From Acanthaster planci (taxonomy: Eukaryota; Echinodermata; Asteroidea; Valvatida; Acanthasteridae): a DNA stretch of 64,000 nt. Numbering within the stretch: position 1 is the first letter of the stretch; the number at the start of each line of letters is the position of its first letter. The translations under genes were made by a program, and so were the position numbers. Positions 44,901 through 56,900 of the stretch are shown here, piece by piece. The notes under the pieces are model-generated. The model was not told where the DNA came from and did no database searches. It was given only the letters and a program-made list of their open reading frames with translations. The stretch is from positions 204,831 to 268,830 of the forward strand of contig NW_019091618.1 in assembly GCF_001949145.1 (NCBI RefSeq), written 5' to 3'.

Positions 44901-47900
44901 GGTTCTCAAATCTCAAGCGAACAGGGGCTTTATTTCAATGTTCTTCCTCACTCCAAAGAAGGAACTCAACAGCTGGTGACCTATTATCAACCTCACACCT
45001 CTGAACTGCTTTATCCGCCTGAAGAAATTTCGCATGGGAATCCTTCAGACGGTCACCCAATCTGTTCAGATTCCATGTTGGGTCTCTTCCATAGACTTGA
45101 AAGATGCCTACCTTCACATCCCGATTCACCCACGAAGGTACGAATACCTACGCTTCCTATACAACGGGAACCTCTTCGAATTCACAGCTCTCCCCTTCGG
45201 CTTCTCCACTTCACCCAAGAGTATTCTTGAGGGTTGTAAAGATCGTCGCCGCTCACCCTCGAAAGGGAGACATCATGCTGTTCCAGTACCTGGACGACTG
45301 GCTGATCATCGGCAGATCGTTCAATGAAACAGAGGTTTCTACCCCCTTACTTGCAACGTCACAAATCGCCTGGGCTTCATTCAACCACGAGAAGTCGAAT
45401 CTCACCCCAATGCAATACCCAACGTATCTAGGGGCATCTATCAACCTTCAACGAGGTATAATCTCACCAACGACTGAATGCATCGACAACCTTCTTGACT
45501 GCGTAAAAGTCTTTTCTACCAAGCAGTCGGCTTTGGCCTGCACCTGGCTCCACCTCCGTGGCTTGATGGCCAGTATGATGGACCTCAGTCCCCTCTGCAG
45601 GCTGTATATGCATCCACTACAACTTCATCTTTTAGCTCTCAACAAGCCAAAATATGACTCAATCAATCTTCAGATCCCCATTTCGGACTTCATCTGCCCC
45701 CATCTCCAGTGTTGGTCAGTGAAGAGACACCTTTCTTGGAGTTCCTTTCCCCAAGGTGAACCCGCAAATAACTATAACCTCGGACGCTTCTCATCTGGGC
45801 TGGGAGCCTCCCTACCACCGCTTCAAGCATCGGAAACATGGGACCTCCAGCTCCAAGGGAGTCATATCAATATACTGGAACTTCAGGCCATATTCAACGC
45901 ACTGAAAGCTTTTTGCCCGAGCATCATAGGCTAACGAGGCCTCATCCGCTCGGACAACTCCACAGTGGTGTCATACATCAATCGCCATGAAGGCACACAT
46001 TCTTCCCGCCAATGCCTCCTGACGAGACAGATATTCCTTTGGGCCCAGGATCAAGGCATCGACCTCCAGGTGACCCACATTCCTGGTGTCGACAACTCCA
46101 TCGCAGATGCTCTATCCCGGGGAAAAGTACATTCCACGGAGAGGACTCTGCACACCAGTATAGTAGAACAGATCTTCGTCAAAGTAGAGAAACTGAACAT
46201 CTATCTTTTCGCCTCAGCAGAGAATGCCCAACTGCCAGTATTCTGCACCAGATTTTTCCACCCANNNNNNNNNNNNNNNNNNNNNNNNNNNNNNNNNNNN
46301 NNNNNNNNNNNNNNNNNNNNNNNNNNNNNNNNNNNNNNNNNNNNNNNNNNNNNNNNNNNNNNNNNNNNNNNNNNNNNNNNNNNNNNNNNNNNNNNNNNNN
46401 NNNNNNNNNNNNNNNNNNNNNNNNNNNNNNNNNNNNNNNNNNNNNNNNNNNNNNNNNNNNNNNNNNNNNNNNNNNNNNNNNNNNNNNNNNNNNNNNNNNN
46501 NNNNNNNNNNNNNNNNNNNNNNNNNNNNNNNNNNNNNNNNNNNNNNNNNNNNNNNNNNNNNNNNNNNNNNNNNNNNNNNNNNNNNNNNNNNNNNNNNNNN
46601 NNNNNNNNNNNNNNNNNNNNNNNNNNNNNNNNNNNNNNNNNNNNNNNNNNNNNNNNNNNNNNNNNNNNNNNNNNNNNNNNNNNNNNNNNNNNNNNNNNNN
46701 NNNNNNNNNNNNNNNNNNNNNNNNNNNNNNNNNNNNNNNNNNNNNNNNNNNNNNNNNNNNNNNNNNNNNNNNNNNNNNNNNNNNNNNNNNNNNNNNNNNN
46801 NNNNNNNNNNNNNNNNNNNNNNNNNNNNNNNNNNNNNNNNNNNNNNNNNNNNNNNNNNNNNNNNNNNNNNNNNNNNNNNNNNNNNNNNNNNNNNNNNNNN
46901 NNNNNNNNNNNNNNNNNNNNNNNNNNNNNNNNNNNNNNNNNNNNNNNNNNNNNNNNNNNNNNNNNNNNNNNNNNNNNNNNNNNNNNNNNNNNNNNNNNNN
47001 NNNNNNNNNNNNNNNNNNNNNNNNNNNNTACATTGGGTAAGGGCAAAAACCGTTATATTTAATCACTAAACCTGACCTGTTGGCTATTGTCAAACAGTCC
47101 TTCAGATCAGCAGGACTTTCTGATGAAGCTGCCTAAATGGCCTCAAAGAGTCAACACCAGTCTACACGCAGCATCTATGACCTCAGATTATGACATTTTA
47201 CTTCCTGGGGTTCAGAGCGTGGTCTTGCTCCGACTGAAGTTTCTGTGACTACTATAGCTGATTTCTTCATGCACCTGTTCAAATCAGATCTACAGGTTTC
47301 AACTATCCGTAACTACTAGTCAGCCATTGCAGCTATACACGATGGCTAGAATGCGTCTGACAATACTGCCCTTAAACATCTACTCTTGGGAATGTTTCTT
47401 GAGCATCCCCGACTAGGAGACTAATCTCTTCAACGGACTTGTCAGCTGTTCTACAACTGCTTGCTGGTCCTCCCTTTGAGCCTCTCAGCGACGCATCGTT
47501 GATCAACCTATCAGTGAAACTGACATTCCTACTAGCAGTTACTACCTCACGTCATGGCAGTGAACTGAAAGCATTGTCCATCACAGATGGCCACAGTCGA
47601 TGGGAACCCCATGGTGTTCGTCTCACCCCAAAACTTGGGTTTCCCACCAAGAACTAGTCAGTTTCCTTCAATCCTCCTGGCATTTTTGGACCAGACATTA
47701 CCAAACACACTGGCACTACCGACGACAAACCATGGTGCCCAGTGTGAACTCTTAAATGGTACTTAGCCAAAACCAGAAAACTCAGAGTACAACTTTGTAG
47801 CTTTTCATCACTACAATAAAACCTGAACGAGCTGCGACCAGCGACACTATAGCCAGATGGACAGTTTCAGCTATCAAGTTTGGCAACCCAGACTGGCCGA

Positions 47901-50900
47901 ACTCTGAGGGCAATAAAACACTACACCTCATTAGAGCTCATGATATCCCAGCAGTTTCCACATCATGGGCCTGCTTCAGGGGCATACTGATGGAGGAAAT
48001 ATGAAAGGCAGCACGCTGGAATACCCATCCACTTTCACCACATGCTATCTCACCGATGTTCTGCAAAAGGACTCCGCACATGGCAGAGCGGTCTTAACAT
48101 TAGCCACATCAATGCAGAGGGGTCCCTCATTAAAGTGGCCCACCACTGGAACGTCATAACAACTTCATTACTTGGTGAGTCCGCAATAAATTTTGGATAA
48201 TTTCATACTCCTCTGGCACATATGTTATGTAGTGTGTCCTTGCCGCACCCCCCACCGGAAAAGAAGGACAAACATGGCGGCCATTCTGCTATGTATCATG
48301 AGACTAGAGGGCACACTGCTGTTAATCAGAAGTTTTAGCCAATTGAAATTGTTGCACATTTAGCGACTGTTTGGGGTACAATAGCAGACCCCACCCCCCT
48401 TTCTGTGGGACGGAATACACGGTATGCTCTCAAGGGATAGGGTTAATAATATACCTGTTCCACAAACACTGTTTTTATCTTGACATTTTTTTTGTGTATT
48501 GCCACGCAATACAGTATCTTTTTCAATTTTTTGACATATACACATACATTACATTTGAAGATGTGTAAAAATGAGCAATCACAACAGTTTTAAAAGGTTG
48601 TGTTCCTATAAGAACTGTCTGAAGGTTTCAAGAGAACTGTCCATTTGAAAAGTGTTTCCATATGTGAATATCACGTTCTACTTCAGAGATGGATAACTGT
48701 AACCAGACATCGTCTCATCTTCATACTAAGTCGCTCCCTCTAAGTTTGACAGAGAGTAAATGCAGCATTTATTATTTTAAATTAAAACAAAATACTGTTT
48801 TGACTGTTTACTATGCATGCAGGTGAGTTTATGTTATTTTTCAAAGTCTATTCTATTCAATTGTTATACTGGTACCTGTCAAAGTGAATTATATTCCTGC
48901 TTCCAATGTTGTAAGCAGGGTATCCAACTACAAGGAGTGTGACATTTGGAGGCACATTTACAAAGTTTACTAGCAGACTGGGTCAAACCATCACAATTAT
49001 TTTGTTATGCAAAGTCTACAGTGATTGTACTCCTCAGGACAAAAGGGTGAAAATGGTCTGCTGTGAGGCCATGTAGGCTCCCTACCCCAAAGGACCAGAT
49101 TATCCCCCAAAAAAACTATGCATACCTGATTGAGTCTTGTGCAAGTTGTTTTAATGTTGCTAAATTAGCGTGTTGCCCAGCAAGTCCCATAAATGCCTCG
49201 TAGAAATCATAGGACAGAGGTCCCGCATTCCAAGTAGCTGGATCATCAGAACTTATGACCAATGGGAAGCCTTGAGAGATGAGTGTAGCTGCTGGGTGGT
49301 TGCGAAGATCATCAACTAAACCAAGGACCTTCAAGGCAAGACAAACAGAAAGACATTACAGTAGTTTGGCATTGCATTCATTAACATACCAGTACATGCA
49401 AACAATTTCCTTGAAAAAGTTAGATTCTTGAAATACATCCTAACAAACCCATTGTATAAATTTCACAAACCAGAATATATATAATTTGTTTCCCAATAGA
49501 TGTTCTACAGTAGATTTTAAGCACTTCTGTGATTAACTGACAGTTATTTGATTAAATGTGAATTTGCAGAATAACACATTCGTCTCGAAAAACATTGGCA
49601 TTATACTTGCAGGGCTTACAAACTAACTGAACGGTATTATGGTGATTGCAGCCGATTTTAAACAACATTTGAATAATACATTTAAAACCACCATCTAAAA
49701 GGTTACACTTAAGTGAAATCGGCGTAATTAAAAAGGTTCTACATGTACGTTCTATTCATCAAGTTCGCATCCATGCATCAAAAGCATGGGTATTTTACCT
49801 AGCACTGCTTAATGCTAAGTAGAAAAGTTGTACTTATTATGGCCGAAAATTTGCTTATCATAAGCATTATTTCAAGGATTGTGTTAACAGTTGTGCGTAC
49901 ACAGAGATTTCCAGTGTTTTGTCACTATGTTAAAAAAAGTTTTCCTCGAAGGTACGTGTGTCTTTTGCCATGCTTACTGCTTTTAGGTTCAAAAATCCAT
50001 ATAAATTCAATGCTGAGATACCTCATACTGTTGTTTGCAGCAAGCGCTACTTTTAATTTAGGTCCTGATTTTTTGTGTAGATAAAAATCATGTGACCCTT
50101 GCTTCCGGTTGAAACCAAAAGTGCCTTATTTGAAATTGACAAAGATATGAACTTCCTTTCCATGATGTTAGTTTCCAGTAAGATAGTTATGTTCAAAACT
50201 TGGACAGATAATGACGTCATGCAATACTCAAGAGCCCCCTAACAGCACGTTCAAAAATATTTTTTAAATGTATTTTTAGTTAATGTTTGTGGCAATTTGA
50301 GTAAAAAAATATCATGACATTCATTTTCTTTAATTGTTAAAAATCAATTCTGAAAGATACCACCTTGATTTGCCCAGAAATAATAGTCTTGGTTGCAAGG
50401 TGTCCTTTAAACGCGAACTTCATTGCTCAGTATAGCAAAGTGGCATGGGTACCCTGTTTGTATGTACATACAACAGTATATAGACAGCTGCAGAGACAGG
50501 AAACGCAAGAGGGATGTACGAGGGTATCAAGAAAGCGACAGGCCCAGCCCCTACGAAGGCTGCTCCCCTTAAGTCCAAGACAGGTGAAGTGATAAAAGAT
50601 CAAGGGAAGCAACTGTAGTGCTGGGTCCAGCACTACCTCAAGTTGTATGCAACTCGGAACGTTATCACTGTCTCTGCCCTTGCTGCCATCCCTGACCAGC
50701 CAGTGATGGAAGAGCTCAACACACCACCGACACCTTGTCAACAGGAAGGCCCCAGGGAGCCACGGCATCCCTGCAGAAGTTCTGAAGAGTTCAAAGGCTG
50801 TGCTGCTCCAGCCCTTTCATGAACTCCTCTGCCAATGCTGGGAGAAGGGTCATATCCCCCCCCGGACATGTGAGATTCTAGTATATTCACCCTATACAAG

Positions 50901-53900
50901 AACAAGGGAGACAGAAGCAACTACAACAACTACCGAGGAATCTACCTTCTCAGCATCGTAGGAAAGGCCTTTGCTCAAGTCACCCTGATGCGAACCTGCA
51001 AATTCTTGCCTCCAGTGTTTACCCAGAGTCCCAGTGTGGCTTCCGTGCTGGCCAGTCAACAGTGGATATGGTGTTCTCACTGTGCCAACTGTAGGAAAAT
51101 TGTCGGGAATAACAGATGCCTCTCTACCTCGCCTTCATCGACCTGGCGAAGGCATTTTACCTGGTCAGCAGGAGCGGACTGTTCAGACTTCTCCAGAAAC
51201 TTGGCTTCCCCCCACACCTGTTTGCTGTTGTCACTTTGTTCCATGAGAATATGCACGGCACAGTCTGCTTCAACAGTGCTGCGTCACAGGCCTTCCCAGT
51301 CGACAGTGGCGTGAAGCAGGGTTGTGTCATTGCACCAACACTTTTTGTATGCTCCTTCAGTATGCCTTCAAGGACAGCAGTGAGGGACAGTACACGTATA
51401 TCCACACTAGGGCTGACGGCAAGCTATTTAATATCATCCATCTCTGCGCTAAGACCAAAGTGATAGAGGTCCTCATCCACGAGATGCTATTCACTGATGA
51501 TGCAGCCTTGACGTTGCACATGGAAGAGGGTCTACAGCATCTTGTCAGTTGCCTTGCCCATGCCTGCAAGGAGTTTGGATTGACCATTACCCTAAAAATA
51601 CAAACGTCATGGCACAGGGCACAGAGCACCCCCCTACCATCAACATCAACGGGCACATGCTGGAAGCTGTAGAAAACTTTACCTACCTCGGGTCCCAAAT
51701 CTCAAGCTTGCTTACCCTGGAGGCAGAAGTGAACAGCAGGATCGCCAGGCAGGCTGCAGTAGTTATGGCCAGGTTAGACCAGAGAGTCTGAAACAACCCC
51801 AGCCTCACGGAGATGACCAAGCTGGGCGTCTACCAGGCCTGTGTGCTTAGCACACTCCCCTACAGCAGTGAGACTTGGACCACTTATGCCAGACAGGAGA
51901 AGAAACTCAACAGTTTCCACCTGAGGTGTCTCCGGTGCATCCTGCACATCCACTGGCAGGACAAGGTGCCAAATACGGAGGTCCTGAACTAAGCCAGGAT
52001 GAACAGTATGTTCACCATTCTCAGGGAGAGACGCCTGCACTGGATTGGCCATGTCAGAAGGATGGAACCTGGCCGCATCCCAAAGGACCTCCTGTACGGC
52101 AAACTGGCAAAAGGCAAACCACCACTTGGGCATCCACGACTCTGGTACAGGAATGTCTGCAAAAGGGATTTCAAGCTGTGCCGCATCAACACTGCATCTT
52201 GGGAGAGCCTCGCTGGAGACCACCCATCTTGGCGCTTGACTGTGAGGGAGGGCGTGCAATCAGCTGAGGAAGCAAGGATCATAGCCTTAGCTGAAAAGAG
52301 ATCCAGACTGAAGGAAATACACCAGCTGCAGCAGCCAACAACATATGTGTGCACTAAGTGCAAAAGAGACTGTCACTCTCGTGTTATGCAGTACAGTCAC
52401 ATTCGAAGTGCAACTAGATGCTCTTGGAGCTACTCCATCGTCTCGCGAAGACGGACAGATGCCAACAACAACACAAATACACGTACAATTGCACAAAGTG
52501 TGCATACAAGTACATGCATAATTCAACAGGCAGCTGATGCACTACATGGCATCATGTTTCAGTAGTAAGTTGGCCAGTCATGCAGTTGTTGCATGACATA
52601 CACTCTCACGGCCATAGACAACCACTGCAACGTATTTTCCTTCCTCCATGATATAATGGATCAGAAAAACAGTCATTAGGAGATGTTGCCCAACACTATG
52701 TCTCATTTGCCTTCAGGAGCATGTATTTTGTTCAAGAAATTAAAAAACATTGGAAATGCATGGAAATTCACATTCTTACCAAATTCATCGAAAAAATTGT
52801 GGCAATGCATGTACACTTTGATGAAAAATACTGAGTTTTTTCCGTAGATTTTAAAAATTGATCACTTTCTGCACACTGGTCTGACATAATTTCACCAAAT
52901 ACCAAACACGACCCCCTGCTTTATGCAAACTGTAGTGATATAAACATGTTAGTTAGAACATGCAGGAAGGAAAACATGATTGAAAATAGCATGTATTAAA
53001 CACATGAAGCAACTTGGTCCAGTAGATCATGGATATTTAGCTTTACAATTAACAATCCTACCTGGTTGGAGATGGGATTGACCTCTACTGCAGTTTGTTG
53101 TGATACCGCCATTTCCATAGCAACTGGATGTTTGGTGATAGCATATCCATGGCCAATTCTGGATGTATTTAGTAGAAGCGCATCTATTACATTTTCATCA
53201 ACAGACGTACCTTCCCAATCTGAGTATTAAACAAATTACAAAAACACAAATTGAGATATGCAGGTATGTTGCAATACATGCATACACTGCCATCATGTGA
53301 TAAATAACTGTAGCCAACACCTTACGAGAATTAGAGCTCTGCCTGATCCAACCCATTTAACCTTCCAAGAGCCAGGGGAGGAGGGTGCCAGAATCCACAA
53401 TTGTTTTTCCACTGTACCTTCCAAAGTCTTTTGAGCAACTTGTTATACTAATTTTGACATCAATTTTTATAAAATTGGTCCTCTCACCATACTTTTTTCA
53501 TTGCCGTGCTTGATGAATCTGGGCTAACATGAGTGTGGCCTTGAATTTCATAACAAAACCATAACAAAATGATTTGATTGAGTTGAAACTTCTCATCTGT
53601 ACTGAGTGTCTTTACATACACGCAATTTTTTTTGTAATTTGGCAAGCGACAACCAAGTTCTTGGGAAGGGAATCACATAATCTCCCTCCCCCATGGAAAA
53701 AGGGAGGGTGTCAAAAAAGCTCTTTCAGGTTTTTGTAGGCACCTCTGAAAATAATTACCCACAGAAATTCAGTGCCTATTTTGCACATCAAACAATTATG
53801 ACTGACATCACATCTGTGGGTATACTAGCGGCAAGCGCTTCATTCTGTAGAGTTTAATGCAGAGTTAAACAGCAGGATCATGAAAAACTGAATAAAGGTT

Positions 53901-56900
53901 CTCAAGTTGTACCTAAGGCCCAAACAGTTTCTGTTTTCTGGTCAGGGCTTGGCTCAAAAAGAGGTGTGGTGACGTAGGGCTTTTCCCCCCCTCACTTTTT
54001 TCTTAGATATGATGTGTATTTATGTGTCTTTAGAATAATAGACTGGCCCCTCACGTTGTACTGTTTCAAAGCATTTTCAGTTGCAGATGTACACAGGACA
54101 CAAGACTATTTTTTTGTCTAGTTATCTGGCATCCAAATGAGAAATAACAATGCAACTGAAAAGAGTGCTCAACAAAATATCACACAAATTATATGTGGCC
54201 TAAAGGTACTTACTCAATCATCCCACTCAAAAAATATTAAAATTACCACACATGAGGACTCCATGCACAAGTAAGTTAAGCAGATTTAGGGCATCACGTT
54301 ATATCAAATAAAGACTTCTTTTTTTGCCAATGTGCAGGTCTATGGTGACACGTGTGCTGACCAGAAACTTTTGGGGGCCAAATTTGCCTTTTCCACCTCA
54401 TTTGTTCTGACATTTTACTCACACACACATATATAAGACAAGAACCTTTGGACCCTGCAGCATTACACTCAAAGAATGATTAAAAATGCCCTGATTATAG
54501 CAAAAGCAGCATGTATTTATTATTGATAAAATTAGACACTTTTCCCCCTGCTATTCTAAGAACATGTTCAAGTACATGTTTGAGTGTACAGCCAATATAT
54601 GCACAAACTGTATAATACTCACCAGTCTCTCCTGCATGGAAGAAGTAAGGTAGACTGCGATTCATTTGAGAGGGGAGCAGAAGTTCATTAATGAAGTGAA
54701 TGAGAGGATATCCGGCATCTTCTTGGCCAACCAGATCATATCCAGCAAAATGATCCGGATAGGCATCACGCAAGGAAAGAGCTAAGTTTATGTCACCCTT
54801 CACAACATTCTCAGCAATGTGTCTGCAGGTATAATAACATTTCACATTGTGTCATTCACAGTCTTTTCACAAAAATGCACAATATTTTTTTAATTCAATA
54901 CCACAAAGCAACATGAAAAATAAACCAGTTCACCACCTGTAAACCAGTTCATGCCAGAGTTATTGAGTATATATAAAAACAGGGCAGCAGACAGGCTATA
55001 CTGCAAACTTTCCTAAAGTCTGAGCATTTCCCATTACGGGTAGTTTTTTTAACAAATATAGCCACATTTCAATATTTAAAAAACCAGTTGTCACACAGTA
55101 CATTAAAACTGAAAGTTAACACTGTGTACAGGAATGTGCAATTGTCTGAAAAGAACTCACATTCATGCACATTAACATTCGCAGAAAACATAAAATTATT
55201 TTCCTACCTGTGCAAAAAGCCATGTAAATGTTTTTCCGCATGTTTAAAAAGGGCATGAAAATGTATTCTCACTTGTGTGAAAAAAAGACATGAAATTGTT
55301 TTCCAATCATTTCAAAGGTGTGAAAATGTTTCAGTTTTCCTGCTTTTGTGAAAAGGCATGAAAATATCTTATCTAAAGTGTGAAAACATGTTCCCACTGT
55401 TAGAACTTGCTTTTATATTCGTGAAATGAAAATGAATTATCTAAGTTAACATTCAATTGTTGTGTGCTGGGTTTATCATCCTACAAGAGGTAATTCCTTT
55501 GATTGTTGCAAAAGATATCAAGTACTTTTTCTGAAGCGTTTTTTTTCTGGGATGTTTGGTTTATTTTAAAAGGTTGGCCCAGGTTTAAGGGGTTTGTTGC
55601 ATAGGTAAATACAATGAAAATATGCACATAATCAGTATTAAACCTAAAATTCAGCTTTTGGTTGCAATACCCTCTACCATGTCTACATATTGAAACTATT
55701 AATCAGTTGTAGCATCCTCTTTTAATGACAGATGTTACAAATAATCCTGATAGTGTTTAAAATCTGCTGGTCATTGACAAGCAGAAGTGGCAGCAAGTCA
55801 TTTTGTGCAAGTCCAAGTCAAGTCACAAAAATTGTGACTCGAGCCTGACTTGAGTCCAAGTCACATGACTCAAGTCAGCAACTCTGTTAACAAGTTGGGG
55901 AACAGACAAAATTTTTAAAACAAGGAAATGGGGATGAAAATCACCCATTTGACTGAAAATACCCCAGAATCAACCCCCCTCCACTGTTGGTTTTCATTTT
56001 GGTGCTAATGAGAGCTTTTCCTCCCCCCACCTGAAAGACCTTTGCCAGATACAGTGAATGTACTGTACATGGGACTTTTAAACTGTTCCAATACATCTAC
56101 ATGATCTACAGTTAACAACAAAATTATTGATACCCCTTATAAATTTGAGGTTTTTATAGTGTTTTTGTGAAGAATGAATGGTGGCACATAATATTTGGGC
56201 CATCATTGAATACTTTTAGCTGTCAGGTATAAATGACTGATGGCATTGGTTTTACCTTATTTGCATCCCCATGGGATTCAGGTCTGGGCTTTGGCTTGAC
56301 CATGGTAGCACCTCCACGCTGTTATCCTGGAACTATTTCTTGACTGCCTTTGCCGTATGTTTAGGATTATTGTCCTGTTGGTACCAGTACATTACACGTA
56401 CATGTATGTCCAACTGGGGCCAAGATGGAGATTTTTTGCAGACTACTTGACATTGTCCTGCAGAATCTGGATGTAATACTCCTTCATAATTCCTTCCACT
56501 TTTATGAGACTGCCAGGCTTACTTGCAGAGAAACAACCCCACAACATAATATTCCCACCTCCAAACTTCATGATCGGCACAGTGATCTTTGGGTTGAATG
56601 TTTCATCTTTCTTGCACTAAATGAAGGAAACAGCCCTGTGGCCAAACAGCTCCATTTTCATCTCGTCTGACTATAGAACTGATGACCAGAAACTTTGGTC
56701 CTTATCTCGGTGCCCTCTGGCAAATGTACGTCAAGCTTTTCGATGCCTGTGAGTGAGGAGAGGGGTCTTTCTTGAACGACGCCCATGTAGCCCTTCCTTG
56801 TGCAGTGTACAGCAGATTTCTGCGTTGAAACCTTGGTGCCCATCTCACCCAAGTCTGTTGTCATGAAGTGCCTTCATTGTTGTTCTGGGGATGGAAAGGG

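Larger units (their letters stand above)
43659..48378 (+). mobile_element. DIRS-type retrotransposon B with ITRs, in last ADA2 intron
   Basis: Inverted terminal repeats: 43659-43793 begins ACCCCAAACAGTC and contains CTAAAACTTCTGATCAAC and CACCCTCTAGTC. Bases 48257-48378 read inverted give the same blocks. Inside, on the plus strand: gag-like, RT, RNase H (45000-46260) and tyrosine recombinase (47430-48180). A 764-base gap (46265-47028) hides the RNase H to recombinase junction. The DIRS superfamily is defined by the RT plus tyrosine recombinase pair. I found no clear internal complementary region, so whether it is a DIRS proper or a relative such as Ngaro or PAT remains open. Oriented opposite to DIRS A. 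Confidence 0.82.

Noticed and set aside
46012-47093. Several 280-365 codon frames on both strands
   Set aside because: They are mostly runs of X through the 764-base assembly gap. Only the first codons (RNase H of DIRS B) are real.
51774-52363. 161- and 124-codon minus-strand ORFs
   Set aside because: Antisense shadows of the LINE C-terminal region at 51550-52560.
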